Positions 1-10,889 of a stretch of 64,000 bases of DNA are shown in pieces (within the stretch, counting starts at the first letter, position 1; each line of letters opens with the position of its first letter). A model generated the notes under the pieces. It did no database searches. It was not told where the DNA came from and saw nothing but the letters and a program-made list of their open reading frames with translations. The position numbers and the translations under genes were made by a program. Source of the DNA: Dillenia suffruticosa. Taxonomy: Eukaryota; Streptophyta; Magnoliopsida; Dilleniales; Dilleniaceae. The DNA lies in contig JAVTVX010000035.1 of NCBI GenBank assembly GCA_033439265.1, positions 15,340,001 through 15,404,000 of the forward strand. The letters run 5' to 3'.

Positions 1-589
1 TTCTAGATGGAAACCAAATATAGATGGAGATCAAGGAGATCAAGATGTTAATAGAAAAAAACAACTATCAAAATATTGAGATAGTTTCTTTTTGATTCCT
101 AGATTGAAAAGACTATTTACATGTGGCCAAAATGCTTCTTTGATGAGATAGCATCGTGATAAGAGAACAAAGGATGGACTCCTAAGACACCCAGTAGATT
201 CTCCTGCAAGGTAGGTGTTTGATTCCCTATGTACTAACTTCTCCTCTGATACAAAAAATATTTGATTAGGGCTAGCAGCAAATGGTTTCAATCCATTTAA
301 AACCATAAACACATAGCACTTGGCCAGTGCTCATGATGCCATATAACCTGCCTTCTTGATTGTATTTGAAGTTTACAAACTTTATATTTAAATTGCTTAT
401 TCCTAGTCCTAGAAGTTCTAATGACAAGATAGATGTGCACATGTAACCATTGGATTAAATTAAATTTAAGTGAAAATTTAATTGAAAACTAGATTTAAAA
501 ATAATCTAATCAAATGGTTTAAATTAATTTAAGCTGCCAGTGGTTAACGTGCAAAGCACAAACAAATAGCGAATGTTATAAAAATTGCA
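1..589. other. Unclassified AT-rich flank
   Basis: No gene is recognised here. The longest open frame is about 90 codons on the minus strand (40-312). It lacks a domain, signal peptide or motif I recognise, so I do not call it a gene. It could be an exon fragment or chance. Confidence 0.4.
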
Positions 590-905
590 TGAAATGTAGT
601 AATTACAAGGTGACAAATCATAATAAGTTTTAAAAATTGCATTAGTAAGCATATGGGAAATAACATATATGGAAAAGAAAGAGGGGTATTTACTGAAATT
701 ATCGTGTGTATTGATTAAAACGGATAATGACTAAAGTATGTAATGGACAAAGAGACTGGTAAAAAGGTGGGTAAAAGTAATAACGCGTTCAAAAAAATTG
801 TGTAATGAAAAAAAGCATGAAAAAGAGCAGAAAACGGGTTTAAATTGTGTAATGAAAAAAGACACAAAAAAGGGGTTTTGAAAATTTGTTTATAAAAATG
901 GCGGT
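590..905. repeat. Partial third copy of an AT-rich dispersed repeat
   Basis: This stretch matches 2390-2630 and 2840-3030 by eye. Shared landmarks are 'atgaaatgtagtaat', a run of 'aatgactaaa', a purine-rich stretch, then 'ggttttgaaaatttgttt'. The opposite strand reads a repeated peptide 'KQIFKT' in all three places, which explains the short minus-strand ORFs. It is probably a decayed non-coding repeat, not a gene family. Confidence 0.55.
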
Positions 906-2141
906 ATGATATGTCGTCCAGTGATATGATATGTCTATTTAACTTAAAAGACATTATTGTAGCCATTGGATTAATTGGTGATATGTCCAACTTTACCGGG
1001 CCGTTGGATTAATGAAAGTGCAAAAATTTGCAAAAAATTTGAGATTGTTTTGAGATGCAAATGCACAATTTTCTAATAACATAATAACATCAATCTTACA
1101 TTACTATATAATACATATATATATATATATATATATATTACTATATACATTACTATATGTATTATTATAAATTACATTATCTAATAATGCAACGGTTGGA
1201 TCAATTTAGGTGACACAATCCTCCTGTTGGATAAGTGGATGAGTGGAGGATACTATATTGGTGTCATGATATAAAATTATGATTATCAATAGTAATTTAA
1301 ATAATGTAATTATCAATAATATAATATTAGTATGTTATATAACTTAATTAATTATCAGTGTTAGTAAATATTATAATATTAGTAATTTTAAATACTGTTA
1401 AATGTATAATTAGTGGTTGAGGTTTAGGTTGTGTTAGGGTATTAATTGGTAATAATAGTATTAATTTTAATGGTACACATGGGTGAGGATTTATCTCCAT
1501 CTTCAATAGGGCAATAAGAGGAGTTGGGAATGCGCATCTCCTATCTTTTCCAATTTTTTCTTTAATTTTCTCCACCGTTGTACTTAGTTTATGATATAAT
1601 TTAATTTAATGTAATTTTCTTAGTTTGTATAAGTAATTTAATTTAATGTAGATATTAGAAATTGTAATTTAAATAATGTAATTGTTATTTAAATTCACTA
1701 CTCACTTAATTATTTATCATTATTAATTTAAATAAAAATATTAGTATTTTAAATAATTTAATAATGTGTCCTAGATTTCAGAGTTATTTAAATATTTTAG
1801 AGTTTGCTCCAAATGCAATGTGATTTATGGGATTAAGAAAAAAACTAATTTGGATTGGCTTCCTTTTCCAATAATATAATAACATAATAATATAATCTCA
1901 TGATTTTCGAGTAAGATAATAACATAATAATAGCATAATGTCTAATGTACCAACATAATTAATTATACCAATATAATTAAATAATATTAAATATCATATA
2001 ATTAATTATACCAACATAATTAATTACACCATTATATTTTCATAATTTCAAATTATAACACTATATTATATAAATTAATAATTTCATATCAATATAATAA
2101 CTTTATGTTGACAAATGGACATAATTAGCACAGTTCAGGGC
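906..2141. other. AT-rich non-coding stretch with an (AT)n run
   Basis: The sequence is dominated by short A/T words and has no credible coding frame. A perfect (AT)n microsatellite lies at about 1115-1138. The minus-strand ORF at 1348-1575 has low-complexity composition and no recognisable domain. Confidence 0.5.
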
Positions 2142-3030
2142 TCACGGCATGTGCGCAGGACCATGCAGGCATGCTTATGGACACATGTGCACCTCTGCCA
2201 CTGCAGACATGCACATTGCCCAGGCGAAGTCACATTCCTCAATTGTAAATCTAAAATATGAATTAAGTACAGTGATATACATGATGTAATTAATATTATT
2301 AATTTAAATAATATAATGATATAAAATTAAAGTATGGTATTTATATGGTATGTATTGATATACAAGTCGCATGAATATAGTAGTGGTAACAATTGGATGA
2401 AATGTAGTAATAATATAGTAATAACAAGTAACAATCGAATGAAATGTAGTAAGTGATTTTTTGAATGTGTAAGACTAAAACGTAATGACTAATAAAACAA
2501 ATGCGTAATAATGAAAAACAACGGTAAAAATAAAAAAGTGGATAAAGATAAAAAGTATGGAAAAACTAAAAAAAAAAAGGTTTAGGGTTTTGAAAATTTG
2601 TTTGTGAAAAAAATGGCGGGTTTTGAAAATTTGTTTGTGAAAAAGGCATGTGTGAAGGACCATGCAGGCATGCGCACCTCTGCCACCGTGGAGATGCACA
2701 CCGTCCAGTACATTATTGGGCGAAGTCACATTCCTCAATTATAAAATCTAAATATGAATTAGGTACAATGATATGTATGATATAATTAATATTATTAATT
2801 TAAATAATGTAATGATATGAAATTAAAGCATGATATGTATATGGTATGTTTGAAATGTAGTAATAATGTAGTAATAGCGGGTAACAATTACATGAAATGT
2901 AGCATGGTAATGACTAAAACAAAAACACAAAAGTAAGTAATAATTAAAAAAAGGCAGGAAAGAGTAAAAGTGTGGAAAAAGCGAGAAAAAGATAGCGGGT
3001 TTTGAAATTTTGCTTGTGAACACGACAGTC
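2142..3030. repeat. Two tandem copies of a ~0.4-0.5 kb repeat
   Basis: Copy 1 (about 2142-2640) and copy 2 (about 2645-3030) share, in order: 'aggaccatgcaggcatg', 'cacctctgccac', 'ggcgaagtcacattcctcaa', 'attaatattattaattt', 'gaaatgtagtaataat', and 'gggttttgaaa' with 'tttg.ttgtga'. Copy 2 is shorter. The 3' half of the unit also occurs at 590-905. The GC-richer blocks near 2150-2230 and 2650-2720 are the best conserved parts. Confidence 0.65.
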
Positions 3031-3044
3031 AAATAATTAAAGCA

Positions 3045-3290
3045 AATATACTATAAATCATCCCATGCAAACCATCAAAATTTCTCCTTTCCTCCAAAAG
3101 CTCTTCTTCCCTCAAAGCTCTCAAAACTTCTAACTCATCTAAAACCTTATTCCTATCGAATTTTTTCAGCCAAAAATCGATAGGTTTACTCCATTAACCC
3201 ATCTAAATCTCTCACTCAAGCTTTCACAGAAACTTTGTATAACATATATTCAACAAGTCTACAAGACAAATGATTTGCAAAGTTTTATAA
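3045..3290 (+). promoter_or_regulatory. Possible TATA box and pyrimidine-rich leader
   Basis: A TATA-like 'ctataaatc' lies at 3051-3059. It is followed by about 200 bases rich in C and T with few G, as in plant 5' leaders. The transposase-like remnant starts about 350 bases downstream on the same strand, so this may be its promoter. There is no direct evidence of transcription. Confidence 0.3.
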
Positions 3291-3299
3291 AAAAGTAAT

Positions 3300-4035
3300 C
3301 ACATTAAAAAAAAAAGTCGCTTTGGGTTCTACTACGTTCATTTTGATAGATTTAAAAATTTTCTAATAGGAATCTTTACCAGATTCCTTGACTCTATAGT
3401 CAGAGTGCATTCAATTACTCCAATAAATTATAGTACTTGACATGACATGCCAACAGAGTATAAAGAGAACATGTGGAAGATTGATATGTTTATGGGACTT
3501 GGTGTGACTTGGTTTATTTTTATCATTACAGACAATACAATCTGAGATGAAACTTTCAAGAGCTGAACTTTATATTACAAGTAGAATGCAATCAAAAGTA
3601 TCAAAAATTGTGGTATAGATGAATTTTTTTATGTAATTCTAATTGATATATTTATGAGATATTGACGTTTGATTCACTCTACTTCTCACAGGAAATAATG
3701 AAGAGTGGAATTAAGTCTATTTACAATGAAGAAGGGAAAGTATAAAGTTCGAATTTATCTTGAGAAAATAATATCATATCTAAAGTTAAAGAGCCTGATT
3801 TGAGGGAAAGAATTAAATATGTGAGGAAAGTTACAACTCCATCACAATGTATGTATTCAACCAGATCTGACAACGAAGATATGACTATTATAATGGAACT
3901 ATTAATGGAACAAAATTACAATCTTAATAATTTGGTGAGCAATATTCTTATGTATGTTGCTATGCATACTGGAAGTAGATAGCAAGATGAATTGATGAAC
4001 CTAGTTAATGAATCAAGACTTATTGCTGGTATCTG
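3300..4035 (+). pseudogene. Decayed En/Spm (Ptta)-type transposase-like gene
   Basis: I infer a remnant of the plant Ptta/En/Spm accessory transposase family (the Transposase_24 type linked to CACTA elements). Broken plus-strand frames give peptides resembling that family: 'PINYSTWHDMPTEYKENMW' with an internal stop (about 3410-3470), 'KLSRAELYIT' after a splice-acceptor-like 'cattacag' (about 3530-3600), and 'RIKYVRKVTTPSQC' (3810-3850). A hydrophobic, possibly coiled tail follows to the stop at 3980. Stops separate the pieces; some could be introns, but the gene looks dead. The only continuous frame is 60 codons (3800-3982). Assignment rests on motif resemblance only. The tandem array just downstream fits a CACTA context. 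Confidence 0.42.
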
Positions 4036-4529
4036 ACTTTCACCATAATCTTACTAATTTCACTTGTCTTTTTAATAATAATCCAAATTATTTATATTAT
4101 TAGCTTCTTCCAATATTAGATACTGTGAGTACACATAAAAGCCAACCATCATTATTATTACCTGATTCTATCCCAAAAGGCAATATTTTCTTTTATAACC
4201 ATTTTTACAATGTACCATACAATTATATTAATTTCACTACTGGTATTTATAAATAGATTGACATGAAAGAATGTACATAAAGTTGGTCACCTGTTTAGTT
4301 TTGATGCTGAGATTGTGCTTTAAATTGTGATAGTAACATTTTTTGTTTGAGTATCTCAGAAAACATGCAGTTCAGCAATCTTTAATTTGTCTTATATGTA
4401 TCCGTCATTCTACTAATCAATGTATCAATTATTCTTGCATATTAATACAATCCAACAAGTTCACATTTATATTATTTTTGTAATTTCTTTATTTTATAGT
4501 CTCTACATCATCTTAAAAAAACTGTCACT
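4036..4529. other. AT-rich spacer between the transposase remnant and the array
   Basis: No coding frame or repeat unit is recognised. It may be 3' untranslated or subterminal DNA of the same decayed element. Confidence 0.4.
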
Positions 4530-5545
4530 ATTAATATCATATGTAACCCGATGATAAAATGTATTAATATTTCCCAACACATTGTGATGATAACCGCTTT
4601 CCTAACATTGTGATAACCGATGATAAAAGATAGTAATCTTTCCTAACACTTGTAATAAGTGATGATAAATGACAATATATTTCCTAATACTTGTGATAAC
4701 CGATAATACAAAATAGTAATTTATACTAATATAAAAGACAATAAATTTTTTGAACCATTTTCTAGCCAATGAAAAAAGGTAGTAACTTTTCTAACACTTG
4801 TGGTAACCAACGATAAAAGTATTAACATTTCTTGACACTTATGGTAACCTATGATAATGTTAGTAACTTATATTAACATATATGGCAACCGATGATAAAA
4901 GTTATTTCTTAACCCTTTTTTAGTAGACGATAAAAGGTAGTAACAATTCCTAACACTTGTGGTAACCGATGATACAAGGTCGTAACTTATACTAACATAT
5001 GTGGTAATCGACGATAAAAGTTGTAATATTTTTTAACCCTTTTTTAACCCACGATAAAAGGGAGTAACATTTCCTAACAATTGTGATAACCAATGATATA
5101 AGATAGTAACTTATACTAACACATGTGATAACCAATGATAAATGACTTTAATTTTTATGAATGCTTTTCAAATCAATGATAATAAAATATTATAATTTTT
5201 CCTAACACTTGTGGTAAGAACAATAAAAGGTAGTAACATTTCCTAACACTTATATAATCAACGATGAAAGGGCAGTTCCTAACACCTGTGGTACTCTACG
5301 ATAAAAGGTAATAACATTTACTAACATTGATTGTAACTGACGACAAAAGATAGTAATATTTCCTAACATATGTGGTAACTGATGATAAATAATAATAATA
5401 TTTCTTAACAGTTATGGTGACTGATGATAAAAGATAGTAATATTTCTTAACATATTTAGTAACTAACGATAAAAGATAATAATTTTTACTAATACTTTTA
5501 AAACCGATAATAAAAGGTAGTAACTTTTACTAACACTTTTCTAAC
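4530..5545. repeat. ~42-bp minisatellite array with local trimeric higher-order period
   Basis: About 24 degenerate monomers lie head to tail. Each has the core 'cctaacacttgtggtaacc' then 'gatgataaaaggtagtaac' and an 'attt' linker, 36-44 bases in length. Between about 4675 and 5200 three monomer types alternate: one ending 'gtaactta', one starting 'tactaaca', and one with 'aaccctttttt' or 'tgaa.c.tttt' before 'gataa'. This gives a period near 125 bases. From about 5200 to 5545 the array becomes simply monomeric. The reverse complement contains 'ttatcgtcggtta', like the subterminal repeats of CACTA transposons. It is not a CRISPR array: the units are contiguous. Confidence 0.8.
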
Positions 5546-5844
5546 TATCAATATAGATTCAAGATATGCTCCAATGGTGACCAAAACTGTCGGGATAGAC
5601 CTATCTCGACTGGTGTATAGCCAACTGAAGGTCCAACCACTGGAGAAGGTTCTGCATATGGTATTAGTGGGTTAGCAGTTGATTTTCGTCCATATGGATA
5701 GGACATTCGTTTTGTAATGATGGGAGAAAGTGATACAATGAAGCTATAAAGGAATTAAACTTAGAGCACATGAATTAAATATATAAGGAATTATGATAAT
5801 AATAATGATGATGAAAAATATAATAATAATAATATTCAAAAAAA
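5546..5844. other. Unclassified segment between the array and the LINE
   Basis: A plus-strand frame from about 5570 to 5750 gives a protein-like stretch (broken by one or two stops) that includes 'PTTGEGSAYGISGLAVDFRP'. I do not recognise it. It could be the C-terminal exon of the transposase-like gene upstream, separated from it by the tandem array, or a captured fragment. Confidence 0.3.
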
Positions 5845-7160
5845 CTACAGATAAATTAAACTTATAAGTCATATCATGACACTATAAGAGAGAGTGATAG
5901 AATATAGACTGAGATTAGAGATAAGTGTATCTCAAAATCAATTTAGATTTATGTTAGGAAGATCCACTACTGAAGCAATTTACTCATTAAGATATTTGAT
6001 AGCATAGAAGAGAAACCTACATATGGTATTCATTGACTTAGAAAAAGTATATGATAGGGTTTCTAGAGACGTATTGTGCTAGCACTGATGAAGAAAGAGA
6101 TCTCCTTGAAATATATTAATTTTATTAAAGATATTTATTAAGGAGCTGTAACTAATGTAAGAACTTGTGGGGGTCTAAGCGATACCTTTTCTGTTAATAT
6201 TGGGCTCCATCAAATTTCGACATTAAGTCTTATCTTTTTTTCAATAGTGATAGATAAAATCACAAAAAATATACAAAATGAAATATCATGGTGTATAATT
6301 TTTGCAGATGATATAGTATTGGTTGATGAAATTAGAGAAAGTATTAGTGCTAAATTAGATTTTTGGAGGATCACACTGAAATTCAAAGAATTTACATTGA
6401 GCAGGTCAAAAACTGAGTATATGAGATGTAGGTTTAACAGCAATCAACAGAGTAATGAAGAAACGATTGGGTTGGAAGAAAAAAACATATCAAAAAGTGA
6501 ATGCTTTAGATATTTTGATTCCATCATTTAAAATAATGGCAATATAGATGTGGATGTGAATCATAGCATTCAAGTGGGTTGGATGACATGGAGAAAGACA
6601 TTCAGAGTTTTTTGTGATCGCATGATACTATTGCATTTTATGGAAAAATTCTATAGAATTGTAGTAAGATCGACACTATTGTATGACACTGAGTGTTAGA
6701 CCATTAAATAAAATAAGGATAGAAAATGAATATAACAGAAATGAGAATATTTAGATGGATGTGTGACAAAACTTGAAAAAATAGAATTATAAGCAAAGAG
6801 ATACATAATAAATTGAGAGTTTGTTCAATTGTAAATAAGATATGAGAGTATCGCTTAAGGTGGTTTGGACATGTGCAACGAAAACTCAAAGACACGCTGG
6901 TAAGGAGAAATGAAAACTTAAATATAAAAAATTTAGTAAAATGTAGAAATAAACCGTTGAAAACTTAGATGCAAATTATTCATAAAAATATGATAGTTAA
7001 AAGTTTAATTGAGAAGATAGTTTTGGATAGGAATTTAGTATAGAAGAATCCATACAAATTAATCCAAAACTTTTGTATTTTTTTTCTTGGAGATATTAGT
7101 CTCTCAAATAACTGACTCCAAATTTTGGGATTAAGATCTAGGTTGTTGCTGTTGTTGTAC
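5845..7160 (+). pseudogene. 5'-truncated RTE-type LINE, reverse transcriptase to 3' tail
   Basis: Non-LTR reverse transcriptase remnant. Visible in order: 'ERVIEYRLR' (about 5888), 'NQFRFMLGRSTTEAIYSLR' (about 5938-5995), 'HMVFIDLEKVYDRVSR' (about 6020-6070, holding the first catalytic aspartates), and the 'FADD' box (about 6300-6312). Then come 'LSRSKTEYMRC' (about 6400) and the C-terminal 'LRWFGHVQRK' (about 6858-6888), typical of plant RTE elements. The endonuclease half is missing, as expected of 5' truncation. Several in-frame stops and a frameshift show it is dead. The 3' tail ends in 'gttgttgctgttgttgt' (about 7141-7157), the short-unit tail seen on plant RTE LINEs. The longest intact frame is 6247-6531. 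Confidence 0.85.
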
Positions 7161-7199
7161 AAAAATTTTATTTTTTAAAAAGTTGTAATATTTTTATTT

Positions 7200-7960
7200 T
7201 TAAGATAACAATTTATTTTTCAAAAAATATCCATTAATGGAATCAAAGAATAATTGTGAATGAAAAAAAAAGACTATAACTCTTTGGAAAAATAATAACA
7301 ATTTTATTTTTGGAAATTAATTTTTTGTGAAAAATAATTATTATTGGAATCAATGAATAGTTGCGACTGAAAAAGGAAAGAGGATGCCAATATTAAAAAA
7401 TTAATAATTTTATTTTTTGAAAAGAAATTTATTTGAATCAACTATTAGCTATGATCGGAAAAATGATGCAAATTGTGTCTAATGTTGTAAGCTGATAGAA
7501 ACAACTTTTGAATGGTTGTAGTTATGCCCTTAGGCATCTCTGGTTAAAAAAATAATAATAATTTTATTTCTAAAAGTTAATTATTTATGAAAAATAATTA
7601 TTATTGTGCCTATTGTAGTAAACAAACATGCACAACTTTTGAATAATTGTGATTATATTTTGGGCATCTTTGATTTAAAAAAAAAATTATTCAATGAATA
7701 GTTGTAATAGACGAAAAAAAAGAGGATGCGAATACTGAAAAATAATAATAGTAATTTTTTAGAAAATAATTTATTTACAAAAAAAGATGATGCAAATATT
7801 CAAAAAATAAAAATAATAATTTTATTATTCAAACAAAATTTATTTTTGAAAAATAATTATTATTGGAATAGCTTTATTATTCAAAATAATTTATTTTGAA
7901 TACTTGTGATAGAAAAAGATGAAAAAATTCAAAAAAAAAAAATTTTATTTTGGAAATACG
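7200..7960. repeat. AT-rich ~107-bp minisatellite, first array
   Basis: Degenerate tandem units carry the order 'gaatcaatgaatagttgtga', 'aaaaagaggatgc', 'attcaaaaaataataa', 'attttattttt', 'gaaaataatttatt', 'aaaaataattattattg'. A variant unit inserts 'atgcccttaggcatctctgg' (about 7526). The same family, with the same variant, forms the larger array at 36678-38040. The array ends where copia-1 integrase coding begins. Confidence 0.75.
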
Positions 7961-8240
7961 TAAATTATGTTTACAGAGTATTGTGTTTGCCATTTCCTCT
8001 AAAGTTTTATTCTTTATCTCTACAACTCCATTCTGTTGGAGTGTCCCAGGGGCTATGCCATACACCTCATAGAAGTCCTCCATAGTTTTGTTCTCAAACT
8101 CCTTTCTATGATTACTCCTGATACTCTTAATTGAGTATCCCTTTTCATTTTGGAGTTTCTTACAAAATTTGATAAAGACATTGCTTGCCTCTTCTTCTAT
8201 GCCAGGAATAGTACCTATGTGTATCTAGAGTAATCATCTA
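7961..8240 (-). pseudogene. Copia-1 integrase fragment
   Basis: The minus-strand frame reads 'GTLQQNGVVEIKNKTLEEM', the integrase segment that normally reads PQQNGVVERKN and carries the catalytic glutamate (an E-to-I change is seen beside it). Only the front part of integrase survives. Downstream pol (reverse transcriptase and RNase H) is absent because the sequence runs into the 107-bp array. The frame is broken by stops near 8100-8240. Confidence 0.75.
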
Positions 8241-8528
8241 TAATTACAAATCCATAGTATTTTCCCTTAAGCTCTGAGTTGTAATAGGTCCAATAAAGCC
8301 CATAAGCAGAAGTTCTAATGGTCTACTGGTTGATACTACGTTTTTGGATTTGAAGGATGTTCTTGTGTACTTGTCATTCATATCACATAATCTATCTCTT
8401 TCAAATTTTAATTTGGGCAGGCCTTTTATTAGGTCTCTTCTAACTAGTTTGGATATAAGATCCATGCTTGCATGGCCAAACCTCCTATGCCATAACCAAG
8501 CATGTAAGCCATAACCAAGCATTGTCAT
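8241..8528 (-). pseudogene. Copia-1 GAG-pre-integrase domain
   Basis: An open minus-strand frame of about 94 codons contains 'LWHRRFGHASMDLISKL' and 'LIKGLPKLKFERDRLCD', the HHCC-type pre-integrase region of Ty1-copia polyproteins (W-H-R-x-G-H-x-S pattern). The second cysteine position is degraded: the C-x-x-C normally seen is read as 'CDMN'. It lies directly between protease and integrase, as expected for copia order. Confidence 0.82.
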
Positions 8529-8739
8529 ATTTAATTGCCATGCGACATACCTCCTCAGAATGACCTAAGTTATCTAGGTTGATCACGTAGATATTTCATT
8601 GTCTAAATCCTTTAAATCTAACCTCCTTGCTAGACTTATCTATTACTTTACAACAATCAAGATCAAATAAAATAATATAACATTTATCACTGAGTTGAGA
8701 AATACTAAGGAGATTATGCTCCAAGCCTTTTACTAATAA

Positions 8740-8930
8740 AACATCTCAATAAGAGTTAGAGGTGTACCTATATTGCCTGAACCAATTATCCACCCTTTTG
8801 AGTTGTCTCCAAAGACAACTTTACCTCCACGACTCTCTTTCAAGTAGCTGAACGTGGTTACATCCCTTGTCATGTGTGGGGAGTAGTCACTATCCAAGAA
8901 CCATGTGTTCCTATCTATTTCAGCCTTTAA
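8740..8930 (-). pseudogene. Copia-1 aspartic protease remnant
   Basis: Translation of the minus strand gives 'WFLDSDYSPHMTRDVTTF' and 'VVFGDNSKGWIIGSGNIG', the copia protease block that normally starts W.LDSGCSRHMTG. The catalytic D-S-G reads D-S-D, so the protease is predicted inactive. It sits between gag (9846-10820) and pre-integrase (8241-8528) with no start codon of its own, consistent with a polyprotein. Confidence 0.75.
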
Positions 8931-9845
8931 GCTAGTTTGTTAAAGGGAAAATTCAGCCTTTTGGTACCTAGATTTGTTTGGGTCCAGTATGGTTAATTGC
9001 AGCATTTATCCTAACTTCTTTAGGCATTCATTGCTTTGTTATCTTCCTAGGTATTTCAGCTCTAAACCAATATGCATTAGTTGTGTGGCTTGTTCTATGA
9101 TAATGTGAGCATTTTAGATTTCTTGTTGACCTTTTATCTTTGCTTATGATAGTCTTCCTTTTGAGTTTATAGTGCTCAGCTTTGTGTCCTAGTTTCATGT
9201 AGGCATGGCATCTAACTTGACTTTGTTGGCTCCTAAACAAGGCACAATGAAGCTACATTGGTTCTTTTGAGTTTTTGATGGGTCAAACCCTAGGCCAGCC
9301 TTATCAACTGCCCAAAATGGCACCTAGAATTAAAACTAGTTTTTCTTCTCCCTATACAAATTTATGTAAAAGAGAACTAAGTCTTTGATTTTTTCTTTTC
9401 TCCTCTTTCAATTTCTCATGTATGATTGAAAATTCTAGACTTTCTTTTTCTATGCAGATTGATATGCGTTTAGATTCTCTAATTTAGTTTCAAGTCCCTT
9501 AGCCCTCTCTGATTCAATTTTAACTTTAACATGCAGTTCATCGTTATTTTGTTTCAGCATTTCATATTTTTCTTTTAATTTTTGGTTTTTTGAAGTTAAT
9601 TTATTCTTTTCTTCTTCTAGTTCAGTGTATGCCTTCCTAAGTGATGCATTTTTCTTAGTCATCTTCCTGAGATCACTGAGGGCTTCTAGAAATGCTTAGT
9701 ATAATTCATGTATAGTTAGCTTATTCTCAAAATTAGAAAAATTAAAAGAGTTAGAGTAATGGATGGAACTTACTTCACTATTCTGAGAGTCCTCTAATAC
9801 CATGAAGCATATGTTGGCTTGTTCAAGCTCAACTTCCTTATCGCT
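8931..9845 (-). pseudogene. Copia-1 gag C-terminal and linker region
   Basis: Broken minus-strand frames. At 9450-9662 there is a Lys/Glu/Leu-rich coiled-coil segment ('ELEEEKNKLTSKNQKLKEK'). At 9028-9240 lies a short Cys/His-containing piece ('CHAYMKLGHKAEHYKLK'), which resembles a degraded zinc knuckle. This type of long gag with a coiled coil after the knuckle occurs in several plant copia lineages. Stops interrupt the region throughout. Confidence 0.65.
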
Positions 9846-10820
9846 CTAGCTGCTATCTTTATCACTCTGTATAACTAAGGCCTTTTTCTTTCTTTTCTTT
9901 TCTTTCTTCTTAGCCTTCTTGAGTAAAGGACATTCTGCTTTTATATGACCAACCTTTTTGCATTCATAACACCGGATTTCCTCTTTCTTTTCTAACTTTT
10001 TGAAGTTGGTTCCGCCTCTGTTTCTTCTTCGTATTATAAACCTTTTAAATTTCCTTGTGAGCAGAGCCATGTCTTCTTCATCTTCATCTTCACTGTCAGA
10101 GGTGCTTTCTTCACTTTCAACATTGAGCGTCATTCCTTTTCCTTTCTTTTCTCTTACTGACCCTTTGATTTTCATTTTCATCTCATGAGTTATTAATATG
10201 CCCATGAGTTGGTCCATCGTCAGTGTCTCAAGAATCTTGGACTCTTTAATTGCTGTGACCTTTGGTTCCCAAGATTTTGGTAGACATCTTAACACTTTGT
10301 CCACCATGTCTTCCTGAGGATGCCTTTTCCAAGCAGCATCTATTCATTTGTGATCATGTTGAAGCAAGTCATTATTTCTCAAACAATTTCACCATCCTTC
10401 ATTTTGAAGGCTTCAGACTTTTACTTCAACATCTTGATTTTGTTTTTTCAAACTTGATCAGTCCCTTCATATGTGACTTCAAGTCTCTCCCAAATTTCTT
10501 TTGCCGTAATGCATGAAGAGACTCGATTGTATTCATTGAGACTTAGAGCTAGATGAAGTAGATTGACGGCTTTACAATTAGCTTGATATGCCTTCTCTTC
10601 AAGTGTCATATTCTTTATCTTCATTGGTACGTGAAAACCATTAATTTCTTCTGTAGGAAACTCAATTCATTCTTTTATAATTTCCTAAGCTATTTCATGT
10701 TGGGCATAATGAAAATTTTCATTCTTTGCTTCCAGTAGCTATAGTTATTGCCATTAAGTGAAGGGGCTCTTTTTGTTGAACAGGCTTCAAAAGGTATACT
10801 GTTATCATTAAGAGCCATTT
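9846..10820 (-). pseudogene. Copia-1 gag with zinc knuckle
   Basis: Translation begins at an ATG near 10818-10820 ('MALNDNSIPFEAC'), includes 'SLNGNNYSYWKQRMKIFI' (the N-terminal copia gag signature), and is then broken by stops through 10300. It reopens as a 153-codon frame (9846-10307) with 'VDKVLRCLPKSWEPKVTAI' (UBN2-type capsid), an acidic D/E/S tract, and the zinc knuckle 'CYECKKVGHIKAECP' (CX2CX4HX4C). The knuckle is intact; the full gag is not. The primer-binding site follows immediately upstream, so this is the genuine 5' end of the element. Confidence 0.85.
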
Positions 10821-10871
10821 TGGAAAGAAAAGATGATCTTTGATCTACAGTGGTTAAACCTAATATTAGAC

Positions 10872-10887
10872 ACTTGTTCTGATACCA
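10872..10887 (-). other. Copia-1 primer-binding site (tRNA-Met type)
   Basis: The minus strand reads 'TGGTATCAGAACAAGT', complementary to the 3' end of plant initiator tRNA-Met. It starts two bases after the LTR end 'CTTTCA'. It is positioned for priming copia-1, whose gag lies just downstream on the minus strand. Confidence 0.85.
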
Positions 10888-10889
10888 AT

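Noticed and set aside
40..312. 90-codon minus-strand ORF as a host gene
   Set aside because: No motif recognised, no supporting promoter or splice structure, and length within chance for this composition; kept only as an unclassified note.
4530..5545. Regular short repeats resembling a CRISPR array
   Set aside because: Units are contiguous and degenerate without unique spacers, and the surroundings are plant transposons.
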